Source of the DNA: Diacronema lutheri
Lineage: Eukaryota; Haptophyta; Pavlovophyceae; Pavlovales; Pavlovaceae
Assembly: GCA_019448385.1 (NCBI GenBank)
Contig: JAGTXO010000003.1
Span: forward strand, 124,001-188,000
Direction of reading: 5' to 3'
Length of the DNA: 64,000 bases
Shown piece by piece: positions 29,269 through 40,813 of this stretch (the stretch's first letter is position 1; each line of letters starts with the position of its first letter). The translations under genes and the position numbers were made by a program. The notes below the pieces were generated by a model that worked only from the letters and a program-made list of their open reading frames with translations, ran no database searches and was not told the DNA's origin.

Positions 29269-30420
29269 TCAAGCGTCACGCGCGCGCGCGGCCACGCCAA
29301 TGGCCGTCGCGCCCATGAGCAGCGCTTCTAGCTCTGCCCGCGCACCGTCCGCGACGCTCCAGCGCGCGCAGATGGCGGCCAGCGATTCGCCGAGCTGAGC
29401 GGCCGCGCGCGCCCTGCCGTCCGCCGCACTCGACGCGTCGGGCGCTGCGGCCGCCTCGTCGCCCGCCGGCGGCGCGTCGCCGCGCTCGTGCGCGCTCTGC
29501 TCCTCAACGGCTGCAACGCCCGACGCGTCGAGTGCGGCGGCGCGCGCAGGCGGCAGTTCGCCCGCCGGCGCGCCGGCCGGCGCGGGGGCAGCCGGCGCGG
29601 GGGCAGCCGGCGGCGCGTCGCCCGCCGGTGCGCCCTCCGCCGGCTCGCGCGCCGCGGCTACAGCGCACGCGCGCGCCTCGTCGACGGCGGCCTGCGCGGC
29701 CCCGACCGCCTCGCGGAGCCACGGGTGGGCGAGCATCGCGCTCATCCGGAGCCGCGCCTCGGGCTGCGCGACGAGCAGCGCGCGCACGAGTCCGCGCGCG
29801 TCTTCTGACACGTGCGCCCACGGCTCGGCGGCCATGCTGAATGAGGCGGACGAAACCGCCGCCACAAGCTCCTCTTCCGAGTCGCCAGTGAAGGGCAGCG
29901 TGCCACTCAGCACGACGAAGAGCAGCACGCCTGCCACGCAGGCGGCGCGCGGCGGGCCGCACGGCGCGCGGCTCTCAGCGCGGCGCACGGCGCGCGATGC
30001 GGCCGGCCGCTCGGCGCGCGCCGCGCTGCGAGCCGCGCGCACCGAGGCTCCACAGGTCCGACGCCGTGTCGTACGGCAGCCCGTCAGCCGTCTCGTCGTA
30101 CCACGTGAGCACCTCCGGTGCAACATAGTCCGGCGTGCCGCACAGCCCTGCGCGTGCAGCCGCGTGCAAACGTGGCGCGGGCGCGCGCGTCACCTCAGCG
30201 CAACTGCCGCCGCGCAACTGCCGCCGCGCAACTGCCGCCGCGCAACTGCCGCCGCGCAACTGCCGCCGCGCACGCGCAGCCCGCGCGCGGCGGCACACCG
30301 ACGAGCGGCGTGCGCGGCGGGTCGCAGGGCTGCGCGTAGCCAAAATCGATCAGCTTCGCGCAGGTGCGGCCCTCGTCGGCAAACATGATGTTCTCCGGCT
30401 TGAGGTCGCGGTGGTATATA
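29269..30420 (-). CDS. CaMK-like kinase, 3' half (gene split by the 23.5-kb insertion)
   Basis: C-terminal half of a kinase gene whose 5' half is at 54859-54052. Exon parts here are 30414-30299 (after the TATATA copy), 30147-30043 and 29930-29269, with GT-AG introns. They encode YHRDLKPENIMFADEG, LIDFGYAQ, LCGTPDYVAPEVLTWYDE, SDLWSLGVLLFVVLSG, the kinase end HPWLREAV and an Ala/Pro-rich tail. The glycine loop and ATP lysine are missing on this side: upstream of the tyrosine codon the sequence is not kinase but the inserted element. With the other half and one TATATA copy removed the exons sum to 1311 bp (436 aa) in frame. Unless excised or spliced around, this allele cannot make a kinase. Confidence 0.88.
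30188..30275. repeat. 12-bp tandem repeat in kinase intron
   Basis: GCAACTGCCGCC repeats about seven times in the intron 30148-30298, another example of intron-confined minisatellites in this genome. Confidence 0.9.
30415..30420. repeat. Left target-site duplication TATATA of the large element
   Basis: TATATA here and at 53873-53878 (copied again at 54052-54057 with a later small insertion) flank the inserted DNA. One copy belongs to the kinase codons Ile-Tyr. Confidence 0.8.
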
Positions 30421-30426
30421 CGACCC

Positions 30427-30832
30427 TTACGGGGCGTGCGAAGCCGCAAGCGGCTCGTGCTGAGGCTGAAGATCGCCATGAAGCGTTGTTCTCAGCAGGG
30501 TGTGGCAGGCGCGCTTCGTCGCGCCACCGGCTGCGCCGCCGCGCGGCGCCGCCACGCGCGGCGCCGCGTGCGCGCGCGCGCGCACGGCGGCGGCCGCGTC
30601 CTGTGCGCCACTGCGGCTCGCCCGTGCCCGCTTCGGGCCCGGGGGCGTGGCGCGCGTGCTCGGGCTGGCCGAGCCGCCCCGCCGCAAGGTCGCCGCCGAC
30701 CGGCGAGGGGCTGCGCCGTTCGCGGCTGCCGTGCTGACGCGACGCTGGCGCTTCGCCTCCGGCGCCGCGTCGCGTGCGGACGCGAGCGAACCTCGCGAGT
30801 TGCCGCCGGTCGTGCCGGTGCCGGCAGCGGCA

Positions 30833-30865
<33 letters not shown>

Positions 30866-32805
30866 TGTGCGGCAGCGGCTGCGGCACCGTCGGCGGCGCC
30901 GGCGGCACCAGCACCGTTGCCGCGGCCGCGGCCGCGGCCGCGGCCGCGGCCGCCGCTGCGTCCGCCGCCGCGTCCGCCGCCGCGTCCGCCGCCGAGGACG
31001 CCAACGCCGCTGCCGCTGGCGCCGGCGCCGGCGCCGGCGCCGGCGCCGCCGCCGCCGCCGCGGCTGCCGGCACCGCCGCCGCCGGCATCGCCGCCGCGGC
31101 TGCCGGCACCGCCGCCGCCACCGCCGCCGCCGGAACCGCCGCCGCCGCCGCCGCCGCCGCCGCCCGCCTCGTCTTCGTCCACCTGCAGCACGCCCTCGTC
31201 GTGCTCTCTCTCGCGACCGAGGGCGCGCTGCCAAAAGGCCTTGACGCGCTTGAAGCGGCCGGGCTCGGACGTGATGCGCTCATGCCTGCCGAGGTGGTCG
31301 GCGACCATGTCGAGCACATCGTGGTAGATGCAGCGCGCCGCCGTCCAGTCGCGGTGGTAGATGATGCCGCACGCGTCGCACCGCGTCGCCCGCCACGCGC
31401 CGCGGCCGCTCGGCGAGCTGCGCGCGTACGGGTGCAGCGTGCCTCCGCATCGCTGCAGCGGCGGCGGCTGCCCCGCCGCCTCGTCCGCCGTCGTCGGCGC
31501 GCCGTCGTCGGCGGGAGCGCCTGCGCCGGCGTTGGCGGCCGGCGCCGCGCTCGCAGCGGGCGCGCCCGGCACCTCGCGCAGCTGCGAGCAGCACTTGGAG
31601 CTGAGCGGCTCGGGCACGAGCGTCGCCGCGACGCCGCGCCGGCGCAGCGCGCACAGCACGCCGACGCCGAGCGCCGGCGGCTTGCCGCGCACGAAGCCGC
31701 CGCCGCGCGACCGGTGGAGCCAATCGCCAAAGAGCACGAGCAGCTGGTCTGGCCGCAGCCCTCGGTCGGTCGCGTGCGCGCGCACGATCCGCGCCGCCGC
31801 GCGCGCGCACTCGCGCCGGCTCGCGCCGCCGCGCCGCTTGCGCGCGCGCAGCCGCGCGCGCGCGCCGTACACGGGCAGCGTAGCCCGTCGCACGCGCTCG
31901 TGCGCGCGCGCGTAGGCGGCCTGGTCGTTCGCGCCGAGCGCGGTGCGCCCGCCGTGCGCCGCGCCGAGCTCCGCCTCGAGCGCGGCCGCCGTCGGCGGAG
32001 CACGCGGCGCGCGCGGCCGCGCGCCGCCCGGCCCCGACGGGCCGGCGCGCGCGCCCGGCTCGACGAGCGGCCGTTGCCGCGCGCCCTCGAGCTTGCTGCG
32101 CTCGCGCGCGTGCCCCGCGCGCGCGGCGCGCTCGCGCTGCGTGAGGCGAACCGAGGTGGGCTCGAGCCCGTGGCCGTTCGGCGCGTACGTCACGAAGCCG
32201 TCGGAGCCGGGGTCCACCGTGGCCGTCTTGAGGCCGTGCACCTCGATCGCCTCGGCCAGCTGCTCGGGCGTCGCCTCGTCGAACGTGCCGTTGGGATCGC
32301 GCCAATCGTCGAGGAAGGACTTGCTGCCGCCGGGCGGCGGCGGCTTGAACACCGGCACGACCACCTGCCAGGCGTGGCCGTTGTGGCGCAGGTACACCGC
32401 CGGCTGCGGTCCGGCGGACGCGGTCGCGGGTGGGACGGCGGTGCCGACATACGTGGGCCGCTGCTCCGCCGTCACGTCGCTGCCGGGCAGCTGCTGGCCC
32501 GTCCACCGCATCGCCCGCTCGTCGAGGCTGACGAAGTGGGAGAAGATCATGTCCCTGACGCGCGGGTCGCTGGTCGCGCTGTGCGGGTCGTCGTGCGGCA
32601 CGCCGTCGGCCGTCGGCAGCTTGCGCGCCCACTCGCGGACGAAGGCCTTGTCGTCCTCGTCGAGCAGGAGGTACAGGTCCTGCGCGGACAGGTCGACAAA
32701 GCGCTTCTGCATGCTCCCGCGCCGGGGGCAGAGCGCGTACGGCGGCGGCTCGCCGGTGACGTGCGTGTAGAGCATCGCGAGGCGCGCGAGCAGCGACGCG
32801 CCCAT
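30427..32805 (-). CDS. Fanzor-like RNA-guided nuclease (eukaryotic TnpB/OrfB relative)
   Basis: Open frame of 792 codons. It shows the RuvC and zinc-ribbon pattern of Fanzor/TnpB proteins. RuvC-I TATVDPGSDGFVTYAPNGHG has Asp198; then a basic region (RARKRRGGASRRECARAAARI); QLLVLFGDWLHRSRGGGFVR; VPEPLSSKCCSQL with Glu399 as the likely second acidic residue; and a ribbon with Cys405/406, Cys453, Cys476 and Cys479, ending in IIYHRDWTAARCIYHD with Asp486 (RuvC-III). The tail (550-792) is Gly/Ala-rich and then basic. Fanzors are known RNA-guided DNA endonucleases in eukaryotic mobile elements and large viruses. The stop codon ends 6 bp from the left element edge, as expected if the guide RNA runs off the end into host DNA. 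The frame may extend upstream through an intron containing the G-run at 32855. Confidence 0.78.
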
Positions 32806-32851
32806 CGCCGCCTTATCCGGCTGCGCGGCGCACGCAAGGGAAGGAAGGGGG

Positions 32852-32854
<3 letters not shown>

Positions 32855-32934
<80 letters not shown>
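32855..32934. repeat. 80-bp poly-G run (poly-C on minus)
   Basis: An uninterrupted run of 80 G. On the minus strand it is the pyrimidine tract of a probable intron just upstream of the Fanzor-like frame. Such long C-tracts before acceptors recur in this window (for example near 300, 4130 and 42725). Confidence 0.95.
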
Positions 32935-32935
<1 letters not shown>

Positions 32936-33205
32936 GGAGGTCGGGGAGCACGCCATCAGCGCCGTCGAGCGCTTCGCGCGCCGTGGCCCTGCTGCGCGCG
33001 CGCGCGGCACGTCGTCCGCGCGGCGCGCGCCCGTCCATACCCGGCCGCGGCGCCGCGCCGCGGAGCGCGCGCGCGCGGGGCGCGCCGCGGCACGCGCGCG
33101 CGCCGCGCGGACGGCGCGGCCACCGTCGCGCGGCCGGCCCGTGCGTAGCCCCCTCCGTCCCCGCGCGCGCCGCGCGGCGCGCGCGCGCGCGCGCGCGCGC
33201 GCACC

Positions 33206-35056
33206 GTCAGGAAGTAGTTGGTCGTGTGCCTGACCTTGGGGTCATCCGTGCTGTAGTCGCATGGGAGCACGAGCCAGTCGGCGTGCTGCGCGAGCGCGGG
33301 CGGCAGCCGCGGCGCCGCGCCGGCCGTGTCGCCGGACCACAGCAGCTTGAGCAGCGTCGCGACGTCCGCGTCGCGCTGCTCATTCGACGTGCGCGCGCCG
33401 CGCGGCTTGGCGGCCTCGCCCGCGTCGATCGCCGCGCGCAGCAGCTTGCGCAGCAGCTTGTACGCGACGCGGCGCGGGTGCATCTTGTACGCGGTGAAGA
33501 TCTTCTCCGCCTCGGCGTCGACGCAGCCTTTTAGCGAAGGGTGCGAGCGCGCCGTCGGCGCGTCGCCCTGCGACAGCCGGTCAATGTGCCGCTGGTTGCG
33601 CGCCCGCTGCGCCGCGTTGGCCTCGCCGAGCGGATGGCCGCACTTCTGGTCGGGCGGCAGCTCGATCTGGCGGATCAGGTTCTCCACGTCGTCCTCGCCC
33701 TTGGGGTAGCCCTTCAGCTCGTCGTCTGGGCGCTGCAGCTCGTCGCCGGGCGAGCACTGCCCGGCGTTCGGCAGCGATGTGTGCGCGCGGTCGTTGAGCA
33801 CGTTGTACGTCATGCGCGTGCTGGCGTTCGCCTCGTCCACGACGTGCATCAGCTTGACGCCGTACTTTGCCCGCCCGCGAAAGGCGCCGTCGCTGAGCTC
33901 CAGGGTCCGGTACTCCGTGTGCCAGCCCTTCGGCTTCTGCAGGCAAGCGATGCGCTTGCCCGTCGCGTCCGGCGGCTCGGCCGGCGGCTCGGCGCTCGCG
34001 CAGCACGCGCAGGCGGACGCGTTGGCCGCGCCGGCCGCCGGCGCGGCCGTCCGCGCGGCGCGGCGCGGCGTCGCGGCCGGCTCCGCGCACTCGCCGCACG
34101 CGAGCACGTCCCCGCCGACCGCGCCGCCCGCGCGCGGCCGCGCCGCCGCCGCGCCGCGCCCGGACGCCGGCGCGGTGCTCACCGGCGACTTGCGGAGAGC
34201 GGCCTCGCGCTTGGCCTCCGCGCGCAGCCACGCCTCGAGCAGCCAGCCGGCCGCCTGCGCGTCGCGCTCGCGCGGCCACACGCGCCCGGCGTTGCCCAGC
34301 AGGCCGCCGCGCTCCACGCGCAGCACGCACAGCGCGAGCGCGAGCGCCCACACGCCCGCGCGGCCGGCGGGCGGCACGTACGCACGCGAGCGCTCCGACC
34401 GGCGCAGCTGCTCGAGCGTCGCGTCGCCGCCGAACAAACGCGCGACGAGCCCGCCCGCCCAGCTTGTCGCCGCCGCGCCCGCCGCGCCATCGCGCGGCTC
34501 GCGCTCGAGCAGGAGGAACCGGCGCCAGCGGCCGCTCGGACCTGCGCCGTGCTCGTCGGCGGCGAGCAGGAGGAGGAGCTGCGGGTCGGCGCCGTCGCTC
34601 GGCGAGTGGACGAGCAGCAGCGCGTCGCAGTCGGTACCGTCGAGACGCTCGCGCAGCCGCTCTTGCGCGGCCTCGTGCCGTGCGTCGCGCGCGTCGAGCA
34701 GCGCGCGCGTCTCGCCCGGGCCGAAGAAGGCGCGGAACCCGCGCGCCGGGTCGCGCACCTGGGCGAGCACGCCGTCAATGGCGGCGGGCGTCACGACCGC
34801 ATGCTTGCCGCCCGATGCCTTGAGCTCGTTCAGGCACCGCGCACGAGCCTCCCCCGGCGTCGGCGCCGCCGACGCCGGCGCGGACGCGACCGGCTGCTGC
34901 GTCACCGCCGCGTCGCGCGCTCGCAGCTGCGCTGCCGTCTCGCGCAGGATGAGCGCAAACACCGCCGCGCGGTACTCGGCGAGCTGCGCCGTCGCGTGCA
35001 CGTTGAGCGCAAGCACGCTCGCCGCGGCAGCGAGCGCGCTCTGGTCGCCGCCGCCA

Positions 35057-35089
<33 letters not shown>

Positions 35090-35860
35090 ACGTCGGCGGC
35101 GGCGTCACGCGCGCCGAGCGCGAGCCAGGACATGACCACGACGCAGGCGGCGCGCGAATCCGCCTTGCGCTCGACGCGCCAGCGGCCGCCGACCACGCGC
35201 CCGTGCGCCGTCGGCTGCGCCGACCGCGCGGTCGCCGGCGCAGCGCCGTCGACGGGCGGAAGCGCGCGCAGGCGGAGCGCGCGCGCGAGCCCGCGGACGA
35301 GCTGCTCCGCCTGGCGCTCGATCTCCTTGGCGCGCTCGCGCACGGCGATCGGCTTGGCCCCCGTAGTGCGCTCCGGCGCGGCGGTCGGGTTGTAGTGCTG
35401 CACCCAGCCGCCCTCGCCGTCGCGCACGACGACCACGACGGCCGCGCCGACCCGCCGATTGGTGCTGGCGAAGAGCAGCGCGAGGTGCGTGCACTCGCCG
35501 AGGCCGTGCTCGTCCAGCGCGGCCTGCGCGCGATCGGGCTCGCCGCCGCCGTCGGCGACGGCGGCGAGCAGCGCGCGCGCGACGGCCGGTCCGGCCGTCC
35601 TCCACGGCCGGCCGGCTTTGTCCGCGGCGCGGTTGATCGCGCCGAGCTCGGCCTCGACGACGATCGAAGGCACCTCGGTGTACTTGCCCTGGAGCGCGCG
35701 CACGTCGTGCGTCGACAGCGGCCGCCCGCCACACGTGTACGTGAGCGGCGGACCGCCGGGTCGCGCCGCCGCGTCGACGCGCGCGGTGTCGGCCGCGAGC
35801 CGCGCGCGCGCCTCGGCATCGCGTCGCGCTTGCGCGGCAGCGGCGGCAGGTGCGGCGCGA
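33206..35860 (-). CDS. Element-borne coding segment with a second Ulp1-like module and repeated modules
   Basis: Long open minus-strand segment directly upstream of the Fanzor-like frame and perhaps part of the same transcript. It starts with STHDVRALQGKYTEVPSIVVEAE, later CTHLALLFASTN and GGWVQHYNP, then KADSRAACVVVMSWLALG, which resembles the Gln/Asp-Ser...Cys end of Ulp1-type (C48) proteases in degenerate form. Further modules of the same flavour follow (DALLLVHSPSDGADPQLLLL). A Cys-rich stretch with CGEC and CACC leads to a conserved-looking region (KGWHTEYRTLELSDGAFRGR, YPKGEDDVENLIRQIELPPD). The last 100 residues (KIFTAYKMHPRRVAYKLLRK) look like the N-terminal part of a nuclease. I recognise no confident whole-protein family. 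Confidence 0.45.
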
Positions 35861-35869
35861 CGCGGCGGC

Positions 35870-37590
35870 CGCGCGACTCGCCGGCCGGCTCCGCGCTCGG
35901 CGCGCCGGGCGCGCCGGCCGGCGCGCCCGCCGCGCGCGCGCTCGCGCCGCCGCCGCGCGCGCGCGCGCCGTCCGGCTCGGCCGCGTACACGAGCAGCAGC
36001 GCGCGGCCCTCGAGCGCGACCCTCGCGGTGCACGCGCGCCTGCTCGCGGCGGCAACGCGCATCCAGTCGCGATCGCCGGGCGCGAGGGCAGCGCAGGCGA
36101 CGAGCCGCTCCTTGTCGTCGCACGCGTCGCGCAGCACGACGGCGACCAGCCTGAGCACGGCGGCGGGCTCGGCGTCGGCGTCGGCGTCGGCCCCGTCCGC
36201 GGTCGGCTCGGCCGGCTCGGCGCCGCGCGCGACGCGCAGCGCGAGCCGCTCGGGCATCTCGAGCAGCGACTCGGTCGCGTCCGCGACGTGCACGACGACG
36301 AGCCGCGGCGGGTTGCGCACCCCGTGCGCGCCGAGCGCGCGCGACACGGCGGCGCTGGCGCTCGCGCCGCGCGCGTCGGCGGCGCGCAGCGCGACGAGCG
36401 GCCACGCGGCCGACGCGCCGCGCGCCGAGGGCGCGCCCGGCGCCGGCGGCTCGCCGCCGCGCAGCGCGCGCTCGAGCTCGTCGCTCGCGCCGCACGCGCG
36501 CAGCACGTCGAGCAGCGCGCGCAGCGCGCCGTCGGCCGACAAGCCGCGCGCCGTGCCCGCCGGCCAGCCCGCCGACTGCTCGAGCGCGGCGGCGAGCGGC
36601 GCGACGCGCGCCGACTCGGGCGCGCTCTCGTCATCGGGCTCGAGCGCGTTGTGCAGGCGCGCGAGCGCGCGCGCGACGGCCGCGGCGCCACTGTCGGGGG
36701 CGCGGCTCGCCGCGCGCACCGCGCGCCGCCAGGCCGGCACGAACATGAGCGCCGACACGAGCGCCGCGAGCGCGCGCGCCTCGCGCGCGTCGCTCGCGCC
36801 GAGGCGCGGCGGCACGCGCGCGGCGCCGCGCGGCGCGGTGCCTCGGAAGCGTGGGCTTAGCGTGTAGGCGAGGTGCTGCGGCACGCCGCGCGCCTCCGCG
36901 AGCGCGCGTCCGTCCTCGACCTCGCGCCACGCCTCCTCGATCGCCGGCGTGGCGCGCGCGAGCCAGTCGGGGTCGGCGGGCAGGTGGATCACGACGAGAA
37001 TCGGCGCCCAGTCCAGCCGCGGGTTCTTGTGACGGTCGGGCACGACCCACACGAGCAGCACCGTGCCCTCCGCGCCGCACGCCGCCTCGTAGATCCTGGG
37101 CTGCGAGCGCCAATCGGGCTTGACGCGCAGCGCCCACGCGTGTTCGATGGCAGCGGCGCGGTCGCCATCGAAGTGAACCGTCTTCACCTCGCCGATAACG
37201 GACCGGCCGGACCGCCAGCAGAACACCGCGTCCGCCGACCCGCCGGCGATGGCCGCGAGCGGTTCGGGCGCGGCGAGCCGCGGCAAGCCCTCGAAGACGG
37301 CAAAGTCCTCGTGCGCATTGTACACGCCGCCCCAGCCGTCGAGCGCGTACGCGCGCGCGGCCGCTCGTACCGCGTGCAACTGGTTCTCCACGCCCGACGT
37401 CATGTGCCATGTCGTCCCCGCGAAGCCGGGCTCGCCCAGCTTGGCCAGCACGACGTTACCGTACCCCGCGCCCTGCGTCGGGGCGGCGAGGCGGTGCATC
37501 TCCGCGCCGGTCATGACCTCCGGGCGCTGCTGCGTGACGATCGTGCCCGTCGCGTGCGCGTCGAGCGTGCCGACCACGGCGGGCGCGCGC
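35870..37590 (-). CDS. Element-borne segment with PD-(D/E)XK-like nuclease domain
   Basis: Open minus-strand segment of about 570 codons. The first part reads QQRPEVMTGAEMHRLAAPTQ, TTWHMTSGVENQLHAVRAA, then GSADAVFCWRSGRSVIGEVK followed by TVHFDGDRAA and VLLVWVVPDR. The acidic residue of SADAVF followed about ten residues later by GEVK is the D...(D/E)XK arrangement of restriction-endonuclease-like nucleases. This is family pattern-matching, not proof. The rest (LVALRAADARGAS, RLVAVVLRDACDDKERLV) looks like repeats of the modules in the neighbouring segments. It may belong to one very large gene with its neighbours; I do not attempt to join frames. Confidence 0.45.
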
Positions 37591-40500
37591 CCGCTGTGTC
37601 GTACACGCGCGCGTCCGCGTCGCCCTGTCCAAGCGCAGTGTAGACGCAGCGGCGTTCGCGTTCGAGCGGCGCCGAGCCACCGCCGTCCGCCGCCGCCGGC
37701 GAGGTTGGCGCCGCGCCCTCCGCCACCGCTCTCGTCGCCGCCGTGCCCGTCACCACCACCGCCGCAGCCGCCGCGCCCGCGCGTGGCGCGCACGGCGCCC
37801 TCGGTGCCGCGACGGCCGCCGCCGCCGCCACGACGAGCGCGCCCGCCGCCGCGTTCGCCGCCACGTGCGCCACCGGCGCGCCGAGCGGCGCCGAGCCACT
37901 GCCGCCCGCCGCCGCCGGCGGGGTTGGCGCCGCGGCCGTGGACGCGGCGGCGGAGGGCGCCGCGAGCGGCACGTCCCACCGCCAGCGATGCGCCGCAACG
38001 GCCACGGCCGCACGCTCGACACCGTCGCGCGCGTCGGGCAGGCCGGCGATGCGCGCGTTCGCACTGCGGCACATCTCGTCTGCGCTCGTGCAGCGCGCCC
38101 ACGCGTCGCCGAGGTCGTGGCACACGACCGCACGCGCGAGCAGCGCGAGCTCGAGCGCAAGGACGTGCGGCTTCGCGCGCGCGACGCCGCCGATCGCGAC
38201 GTGCGTCGGCTCCGTGCTGAGCAGCTCCGCGCTGCGCAGCTGGCCGACGTGCGCGCGCGCGATGCGCCAGTCGTCGTCGCCGCCGACGCGCGGCGCGACG
38301 AGCAGCGGCCTCGCGGGGGCGCCCGCCGCGCGCGGCGGCAGCACGACGAGCAGCGCCACGACCCGTCCGCCTGTGCCATCGCGCAGCGCGACGACGAGCC
38401 TGGGGCGGAGTGACGGCGTCGACCGGCGCGTGCGTTTGCGGACGCCGTCGGCGTCGGCCGCGCTGCGCGCCTCCGCGAGCACAGCGTCGCCGTCGATCGC
38501 CGCCCACGCGCCGTCGACGTGCGCGCGCGCGAAGAGCGGCGCGAGCTCGGCGGCGGCGAGCGCGGCGCACGCCGACGGCGCGTCCGCCCCGACGCGCAGC
38601 ACGTCGAGCGCGTCGCGGAGCGGCGGCGCCGTGTCCGTCGCCCACCGCCACACCTGCTCGCCGTGCGCGTCGAGCGCGCGCGCGACGGCGCACAGGCGCG
38701 CCTCGTCGGCCGCGCCGACCACTCGGCGCGCCGGCGCGTGCGGCTCGACGCGCTCGTACAGCGCGACCACGGCGAGCTCGCGGGCCTCGGCCGCCGCGCT
38801 GCCAGCGTTGTCTCGCTGCTTGCCGCCGCCGTCGACGCGCCACCAGCCGCCGTCGGGCGCGGGCGCGAGCACGGCGCAGGCGTCGCGCTTGCGGCCGCGG
38901 CGCTGGACGAGCACGCTCGCCAGCGCGAACGTCGCGTCGGGGCCGCCGACGGTGCCGAGCACGAGCGCGCCGCCACCGCCGCCGCCCGGCCCGCCGAGCT
39001 CGACCGGCTCCTTGTCGGCCGACGGGCGGTCGATCGCGACCAGCAGCGCACGCGGCGCGCTCGAGAGCCGCACTCCGCCGAGCAGCTGGGCGACGTCGCG
39101 CACGCCCGGCGCGCCGCGCTGCTTCGGCCGCGGCGCGACGCGCAGCATCGTGAACGGCGCGTCGGCCGAGCCGTCTTCGGCGGCGCAGACGCCGGAGAAG
39201 AGCTGCCAGTCGGGCAGGGCCACGTGCAGCTCGGCGACGAGCCGCTCGGCGACGCGGCGCGCGTCGCGCAGCTCGTCCGTGCGCCGCCGCGAGCGCTTGG
39301 CAGCGCAACGCGGATCGCGCAGCGCGAGCAGCAGCTGGCGGAGGCGCAGCCGCGCGCGCACGTCCGATAGCCGCGCGACGCGCACCAGCAGCGAGCGCAG
39401 CACCTCAAAGGGCGCGCGCTTCGCGTCCAGCGCGTCGCCGCGCGCGCCGCCGGACGGCGCAAAGGCGAGCGCCAGCTGCTCGCGCACAGTCGCGGCGGCC
39501 GCGAGCAGCTCGAGCACCGCCTCGGGGCTGGCCAGCGCGAAGTCCTCTGGGGCTGCCGACGGCGAGCCTTGGCCGCCGCCGCCGCCGCCGCCGTCGCCTC
39601 CGTCGCCGCCGCCGCCGCCGTCGCCGTCGCCGCCGTCGGCGGAGTCGTCGTCGGTGTCGTGACCCGCATCGTCGTTGGAGAGGTCGTCGTCCCCGTCCTC
39701 CGCGTCCTCCCCGTCGTCAGCGGTGGTGGCGTCGCCATCGCCCCCGTCGCCCTCGCCCACGCCGAGGCTGCTGAATGGTCGGTGCCCCCACGCCGAGGCG
39801 GCGCGCCGCTGCGGCGCACGCGGCGGTGGCGCTCGCGACGGCGGCCTTGACGCCGCCGCGCCGCGCGGCCTGGCCGCCGTCGACAGCGCGCGGCCTGCAG
39901 CGCCCGTGAGCGCGTCGAGCGCGGCCGTGCGTGCGATGCGGTCGGCGGGCGCGCACAGCGCCGCCTCGACGGCCCGCAGCAGCCCGCCGGGCGCGGATCC
40001 GCCGACACTTGCACCGCACGCCTCGGCGAGCCGCGCGGCCTCGGCGAGCCACGCGGCCTCGTCGGTGAACGCGCCGCAGCGCCTGGCGCCGTCGTCGAGC
40101 AGAGCGCCGACGGCGGCGTGGAGCGTGCGCGCGCGGGTCTCCTCGTACGCGGCCGTCGTGAGTCGCGTTAGGCGCGCGTTCAAAGCCTTCTTGATCCCGA
40201 CAAGGACATTCGCGCGGCGGCCCGCCGTCGGCGCTGCGCTCGCCGCGACCTCGGCCGCGAGTGTTGCCGCGGCGAAGCAACACTCGTTCCCACTCTGCGC
40301 GGGCGCCTTCAAGGCATCGATGGGCGGCGCTGGGATGCCGATGCGCTGGGCGAGCGTCGTGATGAGCTTGCCGGCTGCCGTGGCGTGCGCCGACTCGCCA
40401 TTGCCCAAGCTGAGCGAATCGGCGTGCAGGGCGAGCGCGGCGCCGTGCGGCGCGCCGCGCTGCGCGGGCGGCGCGAGGAGCAGGTACGCCGCCGTCCAGT

Positions 40501-40813
40501 GATCGAGGCCGCTGGACGCGCGGAGGCAGAGCGGTAGCACGACCACGAGCACCTGCCCAAGCCGGTCCGCATCCGCGCATGCTTTGCCCAGGTTGCGCAG
40601 CGCCACCTTGAGCGCATGCTTCGAGCACGCCTTGAACTCCACCTTGACCACGCTCGGGCCGAGACTCTCGCCATGCAGCAGGGCGAGGACGCACTCGGGT
40701 GGGACCACGTGGGGGTGGCGCACACCGTTCGCCACGGTGGTGCTGAGGGCCAGCGAGAAACTGTCCGAGCTGCCCAGCCCGCCGCGCAAGGCGTCCTTCA
40801 CGGAGTCCTCCAT
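37590..40813 (-). CDS. Element-borne large protein with N-terminal Ulp1-like (C48) cysteine protease
   Basis: Starts at ATG 40813 and stays open for over 1000 codons. Residues 105-179 carry HW (His105), HADSL (Asp132), Gln173 and CCF (Cys178/179) in the order and spacing of the Ulp1 catalytic set (His...Asp, about 41 residues to Gln, 6 to Cys). Before it, VVKVEFKACSKHALKVAL could be a separate nuclease-like strand-helix. The middle is an Asp/Gly-rich linker (DDDSADGGDGDGGGGGD), followed by Ala-rich modules (GGWWRVDGGGKQRDNAG; DDWRIARAHVGQLRSAEL). Ulp1-type proteases occur in several DNA transposon and virus groups, where they may process proteins or strip SUMO. Function here is unknown. Confidence 0.5.

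Noticed and set aside
35105-36691. Arg/Ala-rich long open frames antisense or frame-shifted to the element and host genes
   Set aside because: In DNA this GC-rich, alternative frames stay open and are all Arg, Ala, Pro and Gly without motifs. The frame with hydrophobic periodicity and motifs was preferred.
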